This document shows, one piece after another, positions 63,454 to 64,000 of a stretch of DNA of 64,000 bases. The notes under the pieces were generated by a model. It did not search any database, had not been told where the DNA came from, and saw only the letters and a list, made by a program, of their open reading frames with translations. The DNA comes from Methanobrevibacter millerae (GTDB lineage Archaea; Methanobacteriota; Methanobacteria; Methanobacteriales; Methanobacteriaceae). The stretch covers positions 124,001 through 188,000 of the forward strand of contig SUTF01000007.1 of the NCBI GenBank assembly GCA_015063005.1, in the 5' to 3' direction. The position numbers were made by a program, and so were the translations under genes. Each line of letters begins with the position of its first letter. The stretch's first letter is position 1.

Positions 63454-64000
63454 ATGCAAGAGGAACTAGGATTTGAAGATTTCAAAGATTTTGAACATAA
63501 AGTTGAATCTAGTTTGAACTTTAAAATCATGGTTCAAAAACTTGTTTTTTTAGCAGAATATTTTGGATGGAATAATTCATATTCATATGATCTTTACATT
63601 CATGGCCCATATTCTTCAAATTTAGCCGATGATTATTATTCAAATAATCTATTTAATTATTCTCCTTTAAAAATTCAAGATTTCGATTCCAAATCAATGA
63701 AACAGTTTATTAAAGATAAATCCCTTGATTATCTGGAATCTGCATCCACTATATTATTTTACAAAAAGTTAAATGAAAATATTTCTCTTGATTTTGCAAT
63801 TAAAAAATTAGCTGAAATTAAACCTCACATTTCATCAAAAATTGTTGAAGAATCATTCCATGATGTGGAAGGATTTAAATTAACAAATAAATCACTTTAT
63901 AATATTATTCAAGTGAATGCCTTAAATGATTTTAAAAATAATCTAAAAGGTAAAATCATTAAAAACATTAAATTATTTGAAAATTTTGAAATCAATTACA
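63454..64000 (+). CDS. YwgA-like protein, cut by the window edge
   Basis: 182 codons are visible. The frame is open upstream to about 63388, but the first ATG in frame is at 63454 and has no binding site; an AGGAGATT site lies at 63402, before an ATG at 63419 that runs only nine codons into a stop after a T6 run. KIMVQKLVFLAEYFGWNNSYSYDLYIHGPYSSNLADDYY has the pattern of YwgA-like and related 'GPYS' proteins. The quoted pattern in short is KLVFLAEYFG and HGPYSSNLADD. The role is not established. A one-base loss in the T-run could have shortened the start. Confidence 0.55.
   Translation, partial: MQEELGFEDFKDFEHKVESSLNFKIMVQKLVFLAEYFGWNNSYSYDLYIHGPYSSNLADDYYSNNLFNYSPLKIQDFDSKSMKQFIKDKSLDYLESASTILFYKKLNENISLDFAIKKLAEIKPHISSKIVEESFHDVEGFKLTNKSLYNIIQVNALNDFKNNLKGKIIKNIKLFENFEINY

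Noticed and set aside
39136..64000. Search for cas genes near the array
   Set aside because: No Cas1, Cas2, Cas3, Cas6, Cas7 or Cas10-like pattern was found on either side; the Cas4-like part at 18811 belongs to the McrBC operon.
1..64000. Search for tRNA and rRNA genes and a replication origin
   Set aside because: No cloverleaf, rRNA core or Orc1/Cdc6-type gene with origin boxes was recognised by eye; a covariance search could still find a tRNA.

Overview
The window looks like a chromosomal segment of a methanogenic archaeon close to Methanobrevibacter (Methanobacteriales). The DNA is very AT-rich. Starts are repeatedly preceded by GGTGAT-type ribosome binding sites, and promoters carry TTTATATA boxes. 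The gene content also fits: a DUF447 flavoprotein, DUF2225, NAD kinase, SstT, many small zinc-ribbon proteins, and large secreted beta-helix/Ig-like adhesin-like proteins. The species is not fixed by anything I can see, and no rRNA or tRNA gene was recognised.

Layout. 0-9.5 kb: a transposase tail, a DUF447 protein, a DUF4143-type ATPase behind a tandem repeat, a TPR-HIRAN protein, an MFS exporter, two membrane-anchored Ig-like proteins, and a tautomerase/NAD(P)H-oxidoreductase pair. 9.5-15 kb: a cluster of zinc-ribbon proteins (PH-like, SHOCT, TM2-like) mixed with relics, one multiply frameshifted gene and several repeated noncoding elements. 15-39 kb: a defence island. It holds an McrBC-type restriction system whose McrB is cut by one in-frame TAA, followed by a nuclease/exonuclease fusion and a zinc-ribbon TPR protein. 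Next come a UvrD-family helicase-nuclease, a reverse transcriptase fused to a nitrilase-like domain (resembling defence RTs of the DRT1/UG1 type), and a tightly linked SF1 helicase with a duplicated TPR-like tail. A CRISPR array of 92 repeats (91 complete, one truncated) closes the island. No cas gene is in the window.

39-64 kb: two paralogous proteins joining an McrB_N-like (DUF3578-like) N-terminus to an HExxH zincin region, several secreted proteins, a second MFS exporter, a SWIM protein, SstT, a second DUF4143-type ATPase behind twin operator-like repeats, a truncated HEPN-like relic with small unknown genes, a probable ribbon-helix-helix regulator, DUF2225, NAD kinase, and a 1275-residue adhesin-like protein. 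A YwgA-like gene is cut by the right edge.

The best candidates for something undescribed are: (1) the RT-nitrilase plus helicase operon at 24.6-31.2 kb; (2) the two DUF3578-like/zincin proteins; (3) a pair of related noncoding elements at 9.8 and 31.7 kb with the same two hairpins, probably structured RNAs; and (4) promoters whose TATA box sits between inverted repeats, including the CRISPR leader.
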